The position numbers and the translations under genes are program-made. The notes under the pieces are model-generated. The model was not told where the DNA came from and ran no database searches. It saw nothing but the letters and a program-made list of their open reading frames with translations. A DNA stretch of 21,751 nt from M3007 sp046160345 (GTDB lineage: Bacteria > Bacteroidota > Bacteroidia > Chitinophagales > Saprospiraceae). Location of the stretch: the NCBI GenBank assembly GCA_046160345.1, contig JBJXGO010000120.1, forward strand, positions 1 through 21,751, given 5' to 3'. Positions 1 to 6,992 of this stretch are shown here, one piece after another (within the stretch, counting starts at the first letter, position 1; every line of letters begins with the position of its first letter).

Positions 1-1
1 A

Positions 2-2950
2 ATGTCAACAACCTATGTCAAAGTCGGCAAGGCAATGGTCAGTAGCACCTCGCTCGACTTGCCGGAACATCGAAAGCAAGTTCAGGACGCTTGTCAGCGT
101 CAAACCTTTCACCCGCTGATGATGGAACACCTCCCCGCCAGTGCTGCCGAAGCCATTTTTGCTTCGATGGAGCTGGTGGATCAGGCCGATATATACATTG
201 GGGTGTACGCTTACCGCTACGGCTACGTCCCGGCAGGACACAGCGTTTCGGTGACAGAGATGGAGTACGATCGCGCCGTGGAGCGCAAGATTCCACGCCT
301 GATTTTTATCATGGGAAAAAAACATCCTGTCACCATTGACGATGTAGAAATGGGCGAAGCCGTAGAAAAACTCAAGGCTTTCAAAGAGCGCGTAGGTAAG
401 GAGAATATTGTCAATTTCTTTTCCTCGCCCGAAGAACTGCGCTCGCTGGTCATCAACAGCATTTCCAAACTGCCCAAGGAAGAAGGCTCGGAGTACCGTT
501 TCCACTACGTCAGCGACATTCCCGCGCCGCCGCAACCCTACATCGCACACCCTTACGTGCTTTCACAAGCCAAAGGTCTTGTTGGGCGGCAGGCAGAGTT
601 GGGTTTGCTGACTGATTGGTTCACAGGCAAAAAAGGTCTCGGTGGCGTACGCATTTTCAATGTGGTGGCCATAGGCGGCATGGGCAAAAGCGCCCTCACC
701 TGGAAATGGTTCAACGAGATCGCGCCTCAGGAGCAGCCCTACCCTTTAATGGCCGGGCGAATGTGGTGGAGTTTTTACGAGAGCGATGCCTATTTTGAAA
801 ACTTCATCATCCGAGCGCTGGCTTACGTGGGGCGCATGAGCATTGAGGAAGCCAAGGCCGTGCCGCCCGGCCAGCGCGAAGACCAACTCCTCGCCATCCT
901 CGACCGCGAGCCGCATTTGCTTGTGCTGGATGGACTGGAACGTATCCTCATTGCCTACGCCCGTATGGATGCGGCCCTTTTGGCTGACGACGATGCCTAC
1001 GACAAAGCCACCGCCAATTACCTCGCCCGCGCACACGGGCTTTCTGAAGCAGAAAAAGAAACTTTCAAAGACAAACACCGCCTCCGCAAAACTGCCGACC
1101 CCCGCGCAGGGAATTTCCTACGCAAACTCAGCCTAGTGCGTACATCATGGATTTTGGTGAGTACACGGTTGTACCCTTTTGATTTACAACGGCTTGACGG
1201 CAATTTCATGCCGGGTTGTTCCGCCATTTCTCTTAAAGGTTTGAGTGATAACGACGCCCTTGAACTCTGGCGAAACTTTGGCGTGAGCGGTGCGCGTGAT
1301 ACGCTGCTGCCGATGTTCCGAAGTTTTGGCAGCCACCCGTTGCTGCTGCAAGCATTGGCGGGAGAGGTAGCGCGATACCGCCCAGCCCCCGGCGATTTTG
1401 ATGCGTGGCGAAAAGCCAAGCCTGATTTCAATCCTTTTCAATTAGAACTTAAACAGGCGAAAACCCATGTGCTGCAATTCGCGCTTCAAGGGCTGAGCAA
1501 AGCAGAATGGAAAGCACTGCATACCATTGCTGCTTTCCGAATGCCTGCGCAATACGATACCCTGCGGAGCTTGCTTTGTGGGGAAGACAAGCCTTGCGCC
1601 AATGAAGATGCATTAGATAAAATGCTGGACGAACTCGAAGACCGGGGTCTCATAGGCTGGGACCGCCGCGCCAACCGTTATGACTTGCATCCAGTAGTGC
1701 GCGGGGTGGTGTGGAGTGGGGTAAGTGAAGGAGACAAGCAAAGCACTTTTTCTGCTTTGCAAGTGCATTTTGGGGCTGCACCAAAGATAGATGACTACAG
1801 GAAGGTCAATTCCTTTGAAGACCTGACTCCAGCAATTGAATTGTACCATGCTTTGATTGGGTTGGGGAAATTGGATGAGGCTTGTGCCGTCTTTATACAT
1901 CAAATAAACCGTGCCACCCTTTACCGACTTGGCACCAGTCGACAGAGAATAGAATTACTGGAAAAACTATTTCCTGATGGTTTGGAACAATTACCGCGCT
2001 TGCTCAACTATAATATCAGAGGATTTATTTGCAATTCGCTCTCGCTATCCTACAGTGATAGTGGTGAGCCAAATAAGTCGGTGCATTATTTAAAAATGGG
2101 AATTGAAATCCTTGAAAAAGAGCATGACCAAAAAAATCTTATAATTGGTCTTCACAACCTTTCTATTGCACTACGCCTTTCTGGCGATTTAAAAGCAGCA
2201 GTGAGCACCTCTAAGCAAGTGTTGGCAATGAGTCAAGAGCAAGAAGAAAGTTTTAAAGAAGCTGTCGCTTGGTATTCGGTGGGACGAATATTGACTATAC
2301 AAGGTCAGATAGAAACCCCTAAGGCAGCCTTGGAACAATCATTAGAAATATTTGTGAGACAAAAGCATCTACCAGGAGAAGGGTACGCTAATGCCGCTCT
2401 CGCTCAATATTACCTTTTACTCTGTCAACCCTCAGAAGCCCAAACATATGCCAACCGCGCTTGGGAAGTTGCATATAAAGTCAACCTTGAGCAAGATTTA
2501 ATCGGTGCCACCTGCTGCCAAGGTCAAGCCGCCCTTGCTCTCGGCGACTACACTATAGCCCACGAACGCCTACATCAGGCCCTCATCCGCTCCCGCGCCA
2601 TTAATTTCGTACAAGAAGAACTCCCCGCCTTAATCGCTCTTGCTGAACTCGCCCGACAACAAGGCAGACAGACCGAAGCACGTGATCACCTCAACGATAT
2701 CTGGGAATACGCCTTCCGCGGCCCCTATCCGCTCTTCCATGCCGATGCCTGCAATGTACTCTGCCAAATCGAGCGGGATGAGGGCAACACCGCTGCCGCT
2801 ATCGAAGCCGCTACCAAAGCCTACCGTCTCGCCTGGTGCGATGGCCCGCCCTGGGCCTATCACTACGGGCTGGAAAATGCCAAAAAGCATCTGCGGGAGT
2901 TGGGTGCGCCGGAGCCGGAGATGCCGTTAGATAGAGAAGAAATCGACTAG
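2..2950 (+). CDS. DUF4062 - STAND NTPase - TPR protein (candidate defence/signal protein)
   Basis: 982 residues. An N-terminal DUF4062 domain (about residues 6-110, with the VSSTSLDL opening typical of the family) is followed by a STAND/NB-ARC-type NTPase: Walker A GGMGKSAL (225-232), Walker B-like HLLVLDGLERI (305-315), a sensor-like ILVSTRLYP (384-392), a GLPL-like GSHPLLL (443-449) and an MHD-like DLHPVVRG (561-568). Residues about 600-970 are helical, TPR-like repeats. Such proteins are predicted to sense a ligand with the repeats, oligomerise on ATP and signal through the N-terminal domain; some relatives act in phage defence, but the role here is inferred. The ATG lies at the second base of the window, so an upstream start cannot be excluded, although DUF4062 normally begins this close to the N-terminus. 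The TPR part is visibly AT-richer than the flanks (18/60 G+C at 2101-2160 against 32/60 at 2581-2640), suggesting a mosaic gene. Confidence 0.85.
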   Translation: MSTTYVKVGKAMVSSTSLDLPEHRKQVQDACQRQTFHPLMMEHLPASAAEAIFASMELVDQADIYIGVYAYRYGYVPAGHSVSVTEMEYDRAVERKIPRLIFIMGKKHPVTIDDVEMGEAVEKLKAFKERVGKENIVNFFSSPEELRSLVINSISKLPKEEGSEYRFHYVSDIPAPPQPYIAHPYVLSQAKGLVGRQAELGLLTDWFTGKKGLGGVRIFNVVAIGGMGKSALTWKWFNEIAPQEQPYPLMAGRMWWSFYESDAYFENFIIRALAYVGRMSIEEAKAVPPGQREDQLLAILDREPHLLVLDGLERILIAYARMDAALLADDDAYDKATANYLARAHGLSEAEKETFKDKHRLRKTADPRAGNFLRKLSLVRTSWILVSTRLYPFDLQRLDGNFMPGCSAISLKGLSDNDALELWRNFGVSGARDTLLPMFRSFGSHPLLLQALAGEVARYRPAPGDFDAWRKAKPDFNPFQLELKQAKTHVLQFALQGLSKAEWKALHTIAAFRMPAQYDTLRSLLCGEDKPCANEDALDKMLDELEDRGLIGWDRRANRYDLHPVVRGVVWSGVSEGDKQSTFSALQVHFGAAPKIDDYRKVNSFEDLTPAIELYHALIGLGKLDEACAVFIHQINRATLYRLGTSRQRIELLEKLFPDGLEQLPRLLNYNIRGFICNSLSLSYSDSGEPNKSVHYLKMGIEILEKEHDQKNLIIGLHNLSIALRLSGDLKAAVSTSKQVLAMSQEQEESFKEAVAWYSVGRILTIQGQIETPKAALEQSLEIFVRQKHLPGEGYANAALAQYYLLLCQPSEAQTYANRAWEVAYKVNLEQDLIGATCCQGQAALALGDYTIAHERLHQALIRSRAINFVQEELPALIALAELARQQGRQTEARDHLNDIWEYAFRGPYPLFHADACNVLCQIERDEGNTAAAIEAATKAYRLAWCDGPPWAYHYGLENAKKHLRELGAPEPEMPLDREEID

Positions 2951-2977
2951 ACCTACCAAAAATACCAGGCTAAGGCT

Positions 2978-3111
2978 GAGTTGTCCTCCTGTCGGGACCT
3001 GTCCGCATCAAGTGCGCTTTGCCCGAGTGCTTGCCCTTTTGAGTGCTCGGTAAGGCAAATACTCGAGATAAGCGCACTTGATGCGGACAGGTCCCGACAG
3101 GAGGACAACTC
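2978..3111. repeat. Large palindrome with perfect 41-bp arms
   Basis: The left arm 2978-3018 and right arm 3071-3111 are exact reverse complements over 41 bp (outer end GAGTTGTCCTCCTGTCGGGA, inner end AAGTGCGCT). Pairing continues imperfectly into the 52-bp centre, where CGAGT at 3024-3028 can pair with ACTCG at 3061-3065. The element begins 28 bp after the stop of the DUF4062 gene and ends 38 bp from the end of the truncated dinD, so it sits exactly between two convergent genes. It could be a MITE-like or REP-like mobile repeat, or a bidirectional terminator. No clear target-site duplication was found at its edges, and it is too small to encode a transposase. Confidence 0.9.
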
Positions 3112-3148
3112 ACTTTTATCTGAATTATTCAAGCAATTAAGAGGTGAA

Positions 3149-3664
3149 TCATCCTGGGAGGCCAACTTTCGCAAGAGGTTTAACACCTGCATTTTTGGCG
3201 GCCTCAGCAAGTTGGCTGTTGTGTCGTCGAAGTTCGTTGCGAAGGAAAAGGCGCTTTTCGTCTTCGGAATCCAAACGGTTGTACTCATCCATTTGCCGAA
3301 TTTCCTGCAACCGGGTCTGAACAGCAAAGTAGGTCTGGCCAAGGGCAACGACTTCTTTGCCAGGGTCAGCATTTTGGACAATGAGGTAACATGCGTAGCG
3401 GGAAAGTTTGATGCTTTCAACCGATCTTTTGCCTCCCTTGCCGATTCCGATCATTTCGTGCATATCCACGAAATGATCGGAGAGGGAATGTCCGCTGTTC
3501 AGGCATGCCTCTTTGGCGCGTTCAATGGCGGGCTGGAAGTTGCGGTACTCCAAGTATTCCAGTACTTTGCCGAGGTCGCGGGCCGACCAGTATTCGTTGC
3601 CGTCCTCGTCCAAACGTTTGATTTTTTCGAAAATGGGCATTCGGTCTGATGGTTTGTTGATCAT
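3149..3664 (-). pseudogene. dinD: Truncated DinD-like DNA-damage-inducible protein
   Basis: The 171-residue product matches the N-terminal part of E. coli DinD: landmarks are EYWSARDLGKVLEYLEYRNF, AKEACLNSGH, LSRYACYLIVQNADPGK, ALGQTYFAVQTRLQEI and EDEKRLFLRNEL. DinD is an SOS-induced protein of about 274 residues. Here the reading stops just after NAGV, and the usual following segment (FQNHGYxGLYGG type) and C-terminal half are absent in every frame. A TGA at 3149-3151 ends the gene 38 bp before the large palindrome. I take the ATG at 3664 (MINKPSDR) as start, because a -7 box lies upstream at 3705-3712 and the longer reading to 3736 would run through it. It is most likely a remnant left by a deletion or insertion, though a short functional variant is possible. 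Confidence 0.75.
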
Positions 3665-3704
3665 AACATAAATCATTTTGTTATTCGCATCGTATGATTT
3701 TGAT

Positions 3705-3738
3705 GCAAAAATAACAAAAAGAACGAATAAAAACACAA
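3705..3738 (-). promoter_or_regulatory. Promoter of dinD-like gene
   Basis: On the minus strand TATTTTTG (3705-3712) matches the Bacteroidota -7 consensus TAnnTTTG, and TTTG (3735-3738) lies 22 bp upstream as a -33 element. It is 40 bp upstream of the chosen ATG. No LexA-type box was recognised, so SOS control cannot be claimed. Confidence 0.5.
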
Positions 3739-3750
3739 ATAGTTTTAAAT

Positions 3751-3810
3751 GTGCTTTGCGGCTAAAGCCGCTTGTGCCGTTGAGCCATCCTACGGCTTGG
3801 CTTTCACAGG
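3751..3810. repeat. Intergenic hairpin-rich segment between dinD remnant and kdsD
   Basis: Two short inverted repeats sit side by side: GCGGC-TAAA-GCCGC at 3758-3771 and GCCGT/ACGGC at 3776-3796. It lies immediately downstream of the kdsD stop, so it may end kdsD transcription, but neither stem is followed by a clear T-run in the minus-strand direction. The arrangement looks like a dispersed intergenic repeat rather than a classical terminator. Confidence 0.4.
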
Positions 3811-4794
3811 CTACACCAATCCCTCTCTCAGCAAATCATGCAAATGCACCACCCCTAGAAAATGTCCGTTTTCAACCACTAAAAGTTGAGAAATAGCGTG
3901 TTCTCGCATGAGCGCGAGGGCATTTACTGCGAGCGTGTCGGGTGAGACTGATTTGGGAGCCGGACTGAGGATATCACTGGCACAAACAGCGTTAAAATCG
4001 CCGCCGCGCTGGAGCATCCGGCGCAAGTCGCCATCGGTGATCACCCCAAGCAATTCGTCTTTTGCACTGACCACGGCGGTGGCGCCCAGGCGTTTGGAAC
4101 TGATTTCCAGGATCACTTCGGGCAGGGTCGCGTCCGGACCAACCACCGGTCGTTCGTGAAGTGTGTACAGGTCATGAACCCGCAGATAAAGTTGTTTGCC
4201 AAGCGCTCCTCCGGGGTGGAATTTTGCAAAGTCCTCAGAACCAAATCCTTTTTGAGAAAGCAAGGCCACCGCCAGCGCATCGCCAAGCGCCATCTGGGAA
4301 GTTGTACTCGTGGTGGGCGCTAGATTATTGGGGTCTGCTTCTTTCTCAATGGGGGTGTAAAGCAGATAATCCGCTTGTCGGGCAAGGCTACTTTGCCGAT
4401 TTGCAGTAATGGCTACAAGCGGATTACCAAAGTTTTTCACCAGCGGGGCCAGGACCCTGATCTCCGGTGTTTCACCGCTTTTGGAAAGACAAATGACAAA
4501 ATCAGCGGGCTGTACCATGCCAAGGTCACCGTGGATGGCATCGGCGGCATGCAGGAATAGTGCCGGGGTGCCCGTTGAATTGAGCGTAGCGACTATTTTT
4601 TGCGCTACAATGGCACTTTTACCAATGCCAGTAATGACGAGTCTACTACTGGCAGAACCTGCAATATCATCCACAAGTCTTTGAAAATCAGGGCTATCAG
4701 CCAGACTGTCAGCCAAAGAAACCAAAGCCTCTGCTTCGAGTCGGATGGTGCGGCGTGCAATGTCGAGAATGGAGGGCACAGGCAGAATTGTCAA
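3811..4794 (-). CDS. kdsD: Arabinose-5-phosphate isomerase, KpsF/GutQ/KdsD family
   Basis: 327 residues, the usual length for the family. It converts ribulose-5-phosphate to arabinose-5-phosphate, the first step towards the KDO sugar of lipopolysaccharide, in the cytoplasm. The SIS isomerase domain carries GIGKSA (56-61), HAADAIHGDLG (82-92), SKSGET (104-109), PTTSTT (160-165) and the family signature FHPGGALG (192-199). Two CBS domains follow (about 207-264 and 270-325). The start is a TTG at 4794-4792, overlapping the TGA of rbfA as TTGA. No ATG occurs before the SIS core, so TTG is the best start and translation is probably coupled to rbfA. No other KDO pathway gene lies in the window. Confidence 0.93.
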   Translation of the reverse strand: MTILPVPSILDIARRTIRLEAEALVSLADSLADSPDFQRLVDDIAGSASSRLVITGIGKSAIVAQKIVATLNSTGTPALFLHAADAIHGDLGMVQPADFVICLSKSGETPEIRVLAPLVKNFGNPLVAITANRQSSLARQADYLLYTPIEKEADPNNLAPTTSTTSQMALGDALAVALLSQKGFGSEDFAKFHPGGALGKQLYLRVHDLYTLHERPVVGPDATLPEVILEISSKRLGATAVVSAKDELLGVITDGDLRRMLQRGGDFNAVCASDILSPAPKSVSPDTLAVNALALMREHAISQLLVVENGHFLGVVHLHDLLREGLV

Positions 4795-5165
4795 TTTTTA
4801 CCGATGTTTTTATCCGCCTCACTAACCCTGTTAAGCAGATCCTCTACCCGGAACATTTCATCCACCGTGTCGTCCAGAAAAAATTCAATTTCAGGCATCC
4901 GGCGCATTTGCTTGCCTATTTTGCCTGCAAGGGCTTGACGCAAGAGTGAATGGGAATCTTCTAATTGCATAATAACCTCTGGTTTGTCTTCCGTGCCGTA
5001 CACGCTGATGTAAATTTTAGCGACCAGGAGGTCTGGCGTCATTACTACATCTGTAACCGTAACCAGTTTGTTGCGGCCATATATATTACCGCCTTGTTCG
5101 GTAAGTATCATTCCAAAAAAGCGTCGGATGAGTTCGCCTACTTGTTTTTGTCGAATAGATGCCAT
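4791..5165 (-). CDS. rbfA: 30S ribosome-binding factor A
   Basis: 124 residues, typical RbfA length, with the family opening SIRQKQVGELIRRFFGMILT, the central VTVTDVVMTPDLLVAKIYIS and the MRRMPEIEFFLDDTVDEMFRVEDLL region that forms the KH-like fold. RbfA binds the 30S subunit late in assembly and helps mature the 16S rRNA 5' end. It is the first gene of a two-gene minus-strand unit with kdsD and is divergent from the ribosomal operon starting at rpsF, so assembly factor and ribosomal proteins share one regulatory region. Confidence 0.93.
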   Translation of the reverse strand: MASIRQKQVGELIRRFFGMILTEQGGNIYGRNKLVTVTDVVMTPDLLVAKIYISVYGTEDKPEVIMQLEDSHSLLRQALAGKIGKQMRRMPEIEFFLDDTVDEMFRVEDLLNRVSEADKNIGKN

Positions 5166-5226
5166 GGGAATATCGTGATTTGATAAATGAGGAACTTAAT
5201 ACCAGGGGTTGGAGGATTTGGAACCG

Positions 5227-5234
5227 CAAAGGTA
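5227..5234 (-). promoter_or_regulatory. rbfA -7 promoter element
   Basis: The minus strand reads TACCTTTG, a perfect TAnnTTTG box, 61 bp upstream of the rbfA ATG. A clear TTTG -33 element was not found at the expected distance. Confidence 0.55.
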
Positions 5235-5291
5235 GTTTTTCATCGGGCGAGAAAAGATTTCTTTCAATTCAAAATTAAATTTGGAAACACG

Positions 5292-5323
5292 TTTGCATAA
5301 GAAACCAGCAATTGTTACTTTTG
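5292..5323 (+). promoter_or_regulatory. rpsF operon promoter
   Basis: TTTG (5292-5295), 20 bp spacer, then TACTTTTG (5316-5323): a textbook Bacteroidota housekeeping promoter. The expected transcript start near 5330 leaves a leader of about 45 nt before rpsF. No Shine-Dalgarno sequence precedes the ATG, as is usual in this phylum. Confidence 0.75.
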
Positions 5324-5372
5324 CGCCCGTTTTTTAAAACGTTCATTCTTTTTTTTCAATAACAGACTCATA

Positions 5373-5810
5373 ATGAGACATTACGAAGTCAACTTCATCG
5401 TAAACCCAGTGCTGTCGGGCGATGAAGTAAAATCGACAGCGGAAAACATCCAGAAAGAGATAACAGGCGCTGGTGCGTCTATCGTCCATGTGGATGAAAT
5501 GGGCCTCCGTCAATTGGCCTACCCCATCGTAAAGCGTACTACGGGCTATTTCTATTGCATCGAGTTCGCCTGCGAATCCTCTGAATGGCTGGTAAAATTC
5601 GAGTTGAACCTTAAACGCAATGAGAACCTCCTTAGGTTCCTCACGGTAAAACTCGACAAGTACGGCATCAAGTACAACGACGACAAACGCAAGGGCTTAA
5701 TTGGTTCGCGCAGCAAGAAAAAGGAACCTGCAGCACCCTCTGCCGCTATTGTTGACGACCCCGAAATCGAAACCGTATCGGCTCCAGAAGTCATTGACCT
5801 TGACGCTTAA
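5373..5810 (+). CDS. rpsF: 30S ribosomal protein S6
   Basis: 145 residues. The S6 core is clear: MRHYEVNFIVNPVLS at the N-terminus, QLAYPIVKRTTGYFYCIEFA in the centre and NLKRNENLLRFLTVKLDKY at the RNA-binding end. S6 binds the 16S central domain as a heterodimer with S18, encoded 38 bp downstream. The roughly 40-residue acidic, Ala/Pro-rich C-terminal tail (after SRKK-type basic residues) is an extension over the E. coli core. First gene of the rpsF-rpsR-rplI operon. Confidence 0.97.
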   Translation: MRHYEVNFIVNPVLSGDEVKSTAENIQKEITGAGASIVHVDEMGLRQLAYPIVKRTTGYFYCIEFACESSEWLVKFELNLKRNENLLRFLTVKLDKYGIKYNDDKRKGLIGSRSKKKEPAAPSAAIVDDPEIETVSAPEVIDLDA

Positions 5811-5848
5811 AACCCATTCATTCATCCATCATTCAACTGCAAAATACT

Positions 5849-6118
5849 ATGGCTGCTTCCAGAGAAGATGTCAAGTTCCTCAGCAACCCCAAACTTGGGT
5901 TGCGTGGCAAAAAATACTGCCGTTTTCGCAAATTCGGCATCAAGTACATTGACTATAAAGATGCGGATTTTCTGATCCAATTCATCAACGAACAAGGTAA
6001 ACTGCTCCCACGCCGCATTACAGGCAACAGCCTGAAATATCAGCGTCGCGTTGCCACTGCCGTCAAGCGTGCACGTCACCTGGCAATCCTGCCTTTCGTG
6101 GCCGACTTGATGAAATAA
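5849..6118 (+). CDS. rpsR: 30S ribosomal protein S18
   Basis: 89 residues. Family marks are KKYCRFRKFGIKYIDYKD, the conserved KLLPRRITGNSLKYQRRV and KRARHLAILPF. It pairs with S6 on the 30S platform. It sits between rpsF and rplI, the conserved bacterial order, with gaps of 38 and 24 bp, so it is expected to be co-transcribed. Confidence 0.97.
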   Translation: MAASREDVKFLSNPKLGLRGKKYCRFRKFGIKYIDYKDADFLIQFINEQGKLLPRRITGNSLKYQRRVATAVKRARHLAILPFVADLMK

Positions 6119-6142
6119 TAACACCTAAATTTCTACAGTAAG

Positions 6143-6703
6143 ATGAATATCATTCTGCTCGAACATATAGACAAGGTAGGCGCCAAACACGATGTCGTGA
6201 AGGTGAAAGACGGTTATGGCCGAAACTACCTCATTCCGCAGGGCTTGGGCATTGTGGCCAACAAGCCCAATTTGGCCCGCCTCGAAGGCATGAAAAAGGT
6301 TGGCTCTAAAAAAGAGGCTGTCATTATCGCCGCCTTCAAAGAAATAGCCGCAAAACTGTCCGGCTTGCGCGTCAAGATCGCTGCCAAAGCTGGTGAAAAC
6401 GGCCGCCTTTTCGGTTCCGTTACCGCTCAACACCTCTCCACCGCCCTGGGCGAATTGGGGGTTGATGCCGATAAACGCATCATTGAGATGCCCGAAGAAG
6501 TGAAAGACCTCGGTTCATACACCGCCACAATCAAATTTCACCCCGAAGTGGAATCGACCGTAAAATTTGAGGTGGTGAATGAAGACAAATCCGCCCCGGC
6601 AGTTGTATCCGCTCCTGATGCAGGAGCCGAAGACGCCATCGAACCATCGGAGGTTTTGGAGGCTTCGGAAAAAACGGACAATGACGAGGAAATGGACGAC
6701 TGA
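6143..6703 (+). CDS. rplI: 50S ribosomal protein L9
   Basis: 186 residues. The N-terminal domain shows MNIILLEHIDKVGAKHDVVK, DGYGRNYLIPQGLG, then the long linker helix and the C-terminal rRNA-binding domain with GRLFGSVTAQHLSTALGELG. The last 35 or so residues are an acidic tail (many E, D, A) beyond the usual ~150-residue protein; S6 in the same operon has a similar acidic tail. Last gene of the operon, followed by terminator hairpins. Confidence 0.97.
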   Translation: MNIILLEHIDKVGAKHDVVKVKDGYGRNYLIPQGLGIVANKPNLARLEGMKKVGSKKEAVIIAAFKEIAAKLSGLRVKIAAKAGENGRLFGSVTAQHLSTALGELGVDADKRIIEMPEEVKDLGSYTATIKFHPEVESTVKFEVVNEDKSAPAVVSAPDAGAEDAIEPSEVLEASEKTDNDEEMDD

Positions 6704-6713
6704 TCACGATAGA

Positions 6714-6740
6714 CCTCGCAGGTTTTTTAAACCTTTGAGG
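6714..6740 (+). terminator. First hairpin after rplI
   Basis: CCTC-GC-AGGTTT pairs with AAACCT-TT-GAGG around a 3-nt loop, leaving a symmetric internal bulge. It starts 11 bp after the rplI stop. The T-run is inside the stem, not after it, so alone it is a weak terminator; it may protect the 3' end or back up the next hairpin. Confidence 0.4.
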
Positions 6741-6757
6741 CACTATTGAGTTTTTTA

Positions 6758-6799
6758 AAAGCGAAACCAACTGCTTTGCGGAGGGTTTCGCTTTTTTTG
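6758..6799 (+). terminator. Intrinsic terminator of rpsF-rpsR-rplI
   Basis: AAAGCGAAACC (6758-6768) and GGTTTCGCTTT (6784-6794) form a perfect 11-bp stem with a 15-nt loop, running into a T-stretch to 6798. This is a good rho-independent terminator for the ribosomal operon. Confidence 0.8.
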
Positions 6800-6802
6800 T
6801 TT

Positions 6803-6981
6803 ACCCGCCGTAGCTTTAGCGAAGGAGGGTCACCATTTTACCCGCCGTAGCTTTAGCGAAGGAGGGTCACCAATTTACCCGCCGTAGCTTTAGCGAAGGA
6901 GGGTCACCATTTTACCCGCCGTAGCTTTAGCGAAGGAGGGTCACCATTTTACCCGCCGTAGCTTTAGCGAAGGAGGGTCAC
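6803..6981. repeat. 37-bp tandem repeat, five copies
   Basis: Copies start at 6803, 6840, 6877, 6914 and 6951, always 37 bp apart, with only one or two base differences (CCAATTT instead of CCATTTT in copy 2); the last copy is cut after 31 bp. The unit opens ACCCGCCGTAGCTTTAGC and continues GAAGGAGGGTCACCATTTT. Its outer parts ACCCGCC and GGAGGGT are near reverse complements, so each unit can fold weakly. Each copy holds an AAGGAGG core and TAGCTTTA, one base off the TAnnTTTG promoter box. The array ends 11 bp before the kinase start codon. With no spacers it is not a CRISPR array. Confidence 0.95.
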
Positions 6982-6992
6982 TTACTACGCAC

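Noticed and set aside
2953..3649. Mirror-like open readings on both strands across the palindrome region
   Set aside because: They contain the same SSCRDLSASSA peptide only because the palindrome arms read alike on both strands; the rest is antisense to the dinD remnant.
3665..3736. Longer N-terminus for the dinD-like gene
   Set aside because: The added residues cover the promoter-like TATTTTTG and do not resemble DinD.
6803..6981. CRISPR array
   Set aside because: The 37-bp units are directly adjacent with no unique spacers, and no cas genes are present.
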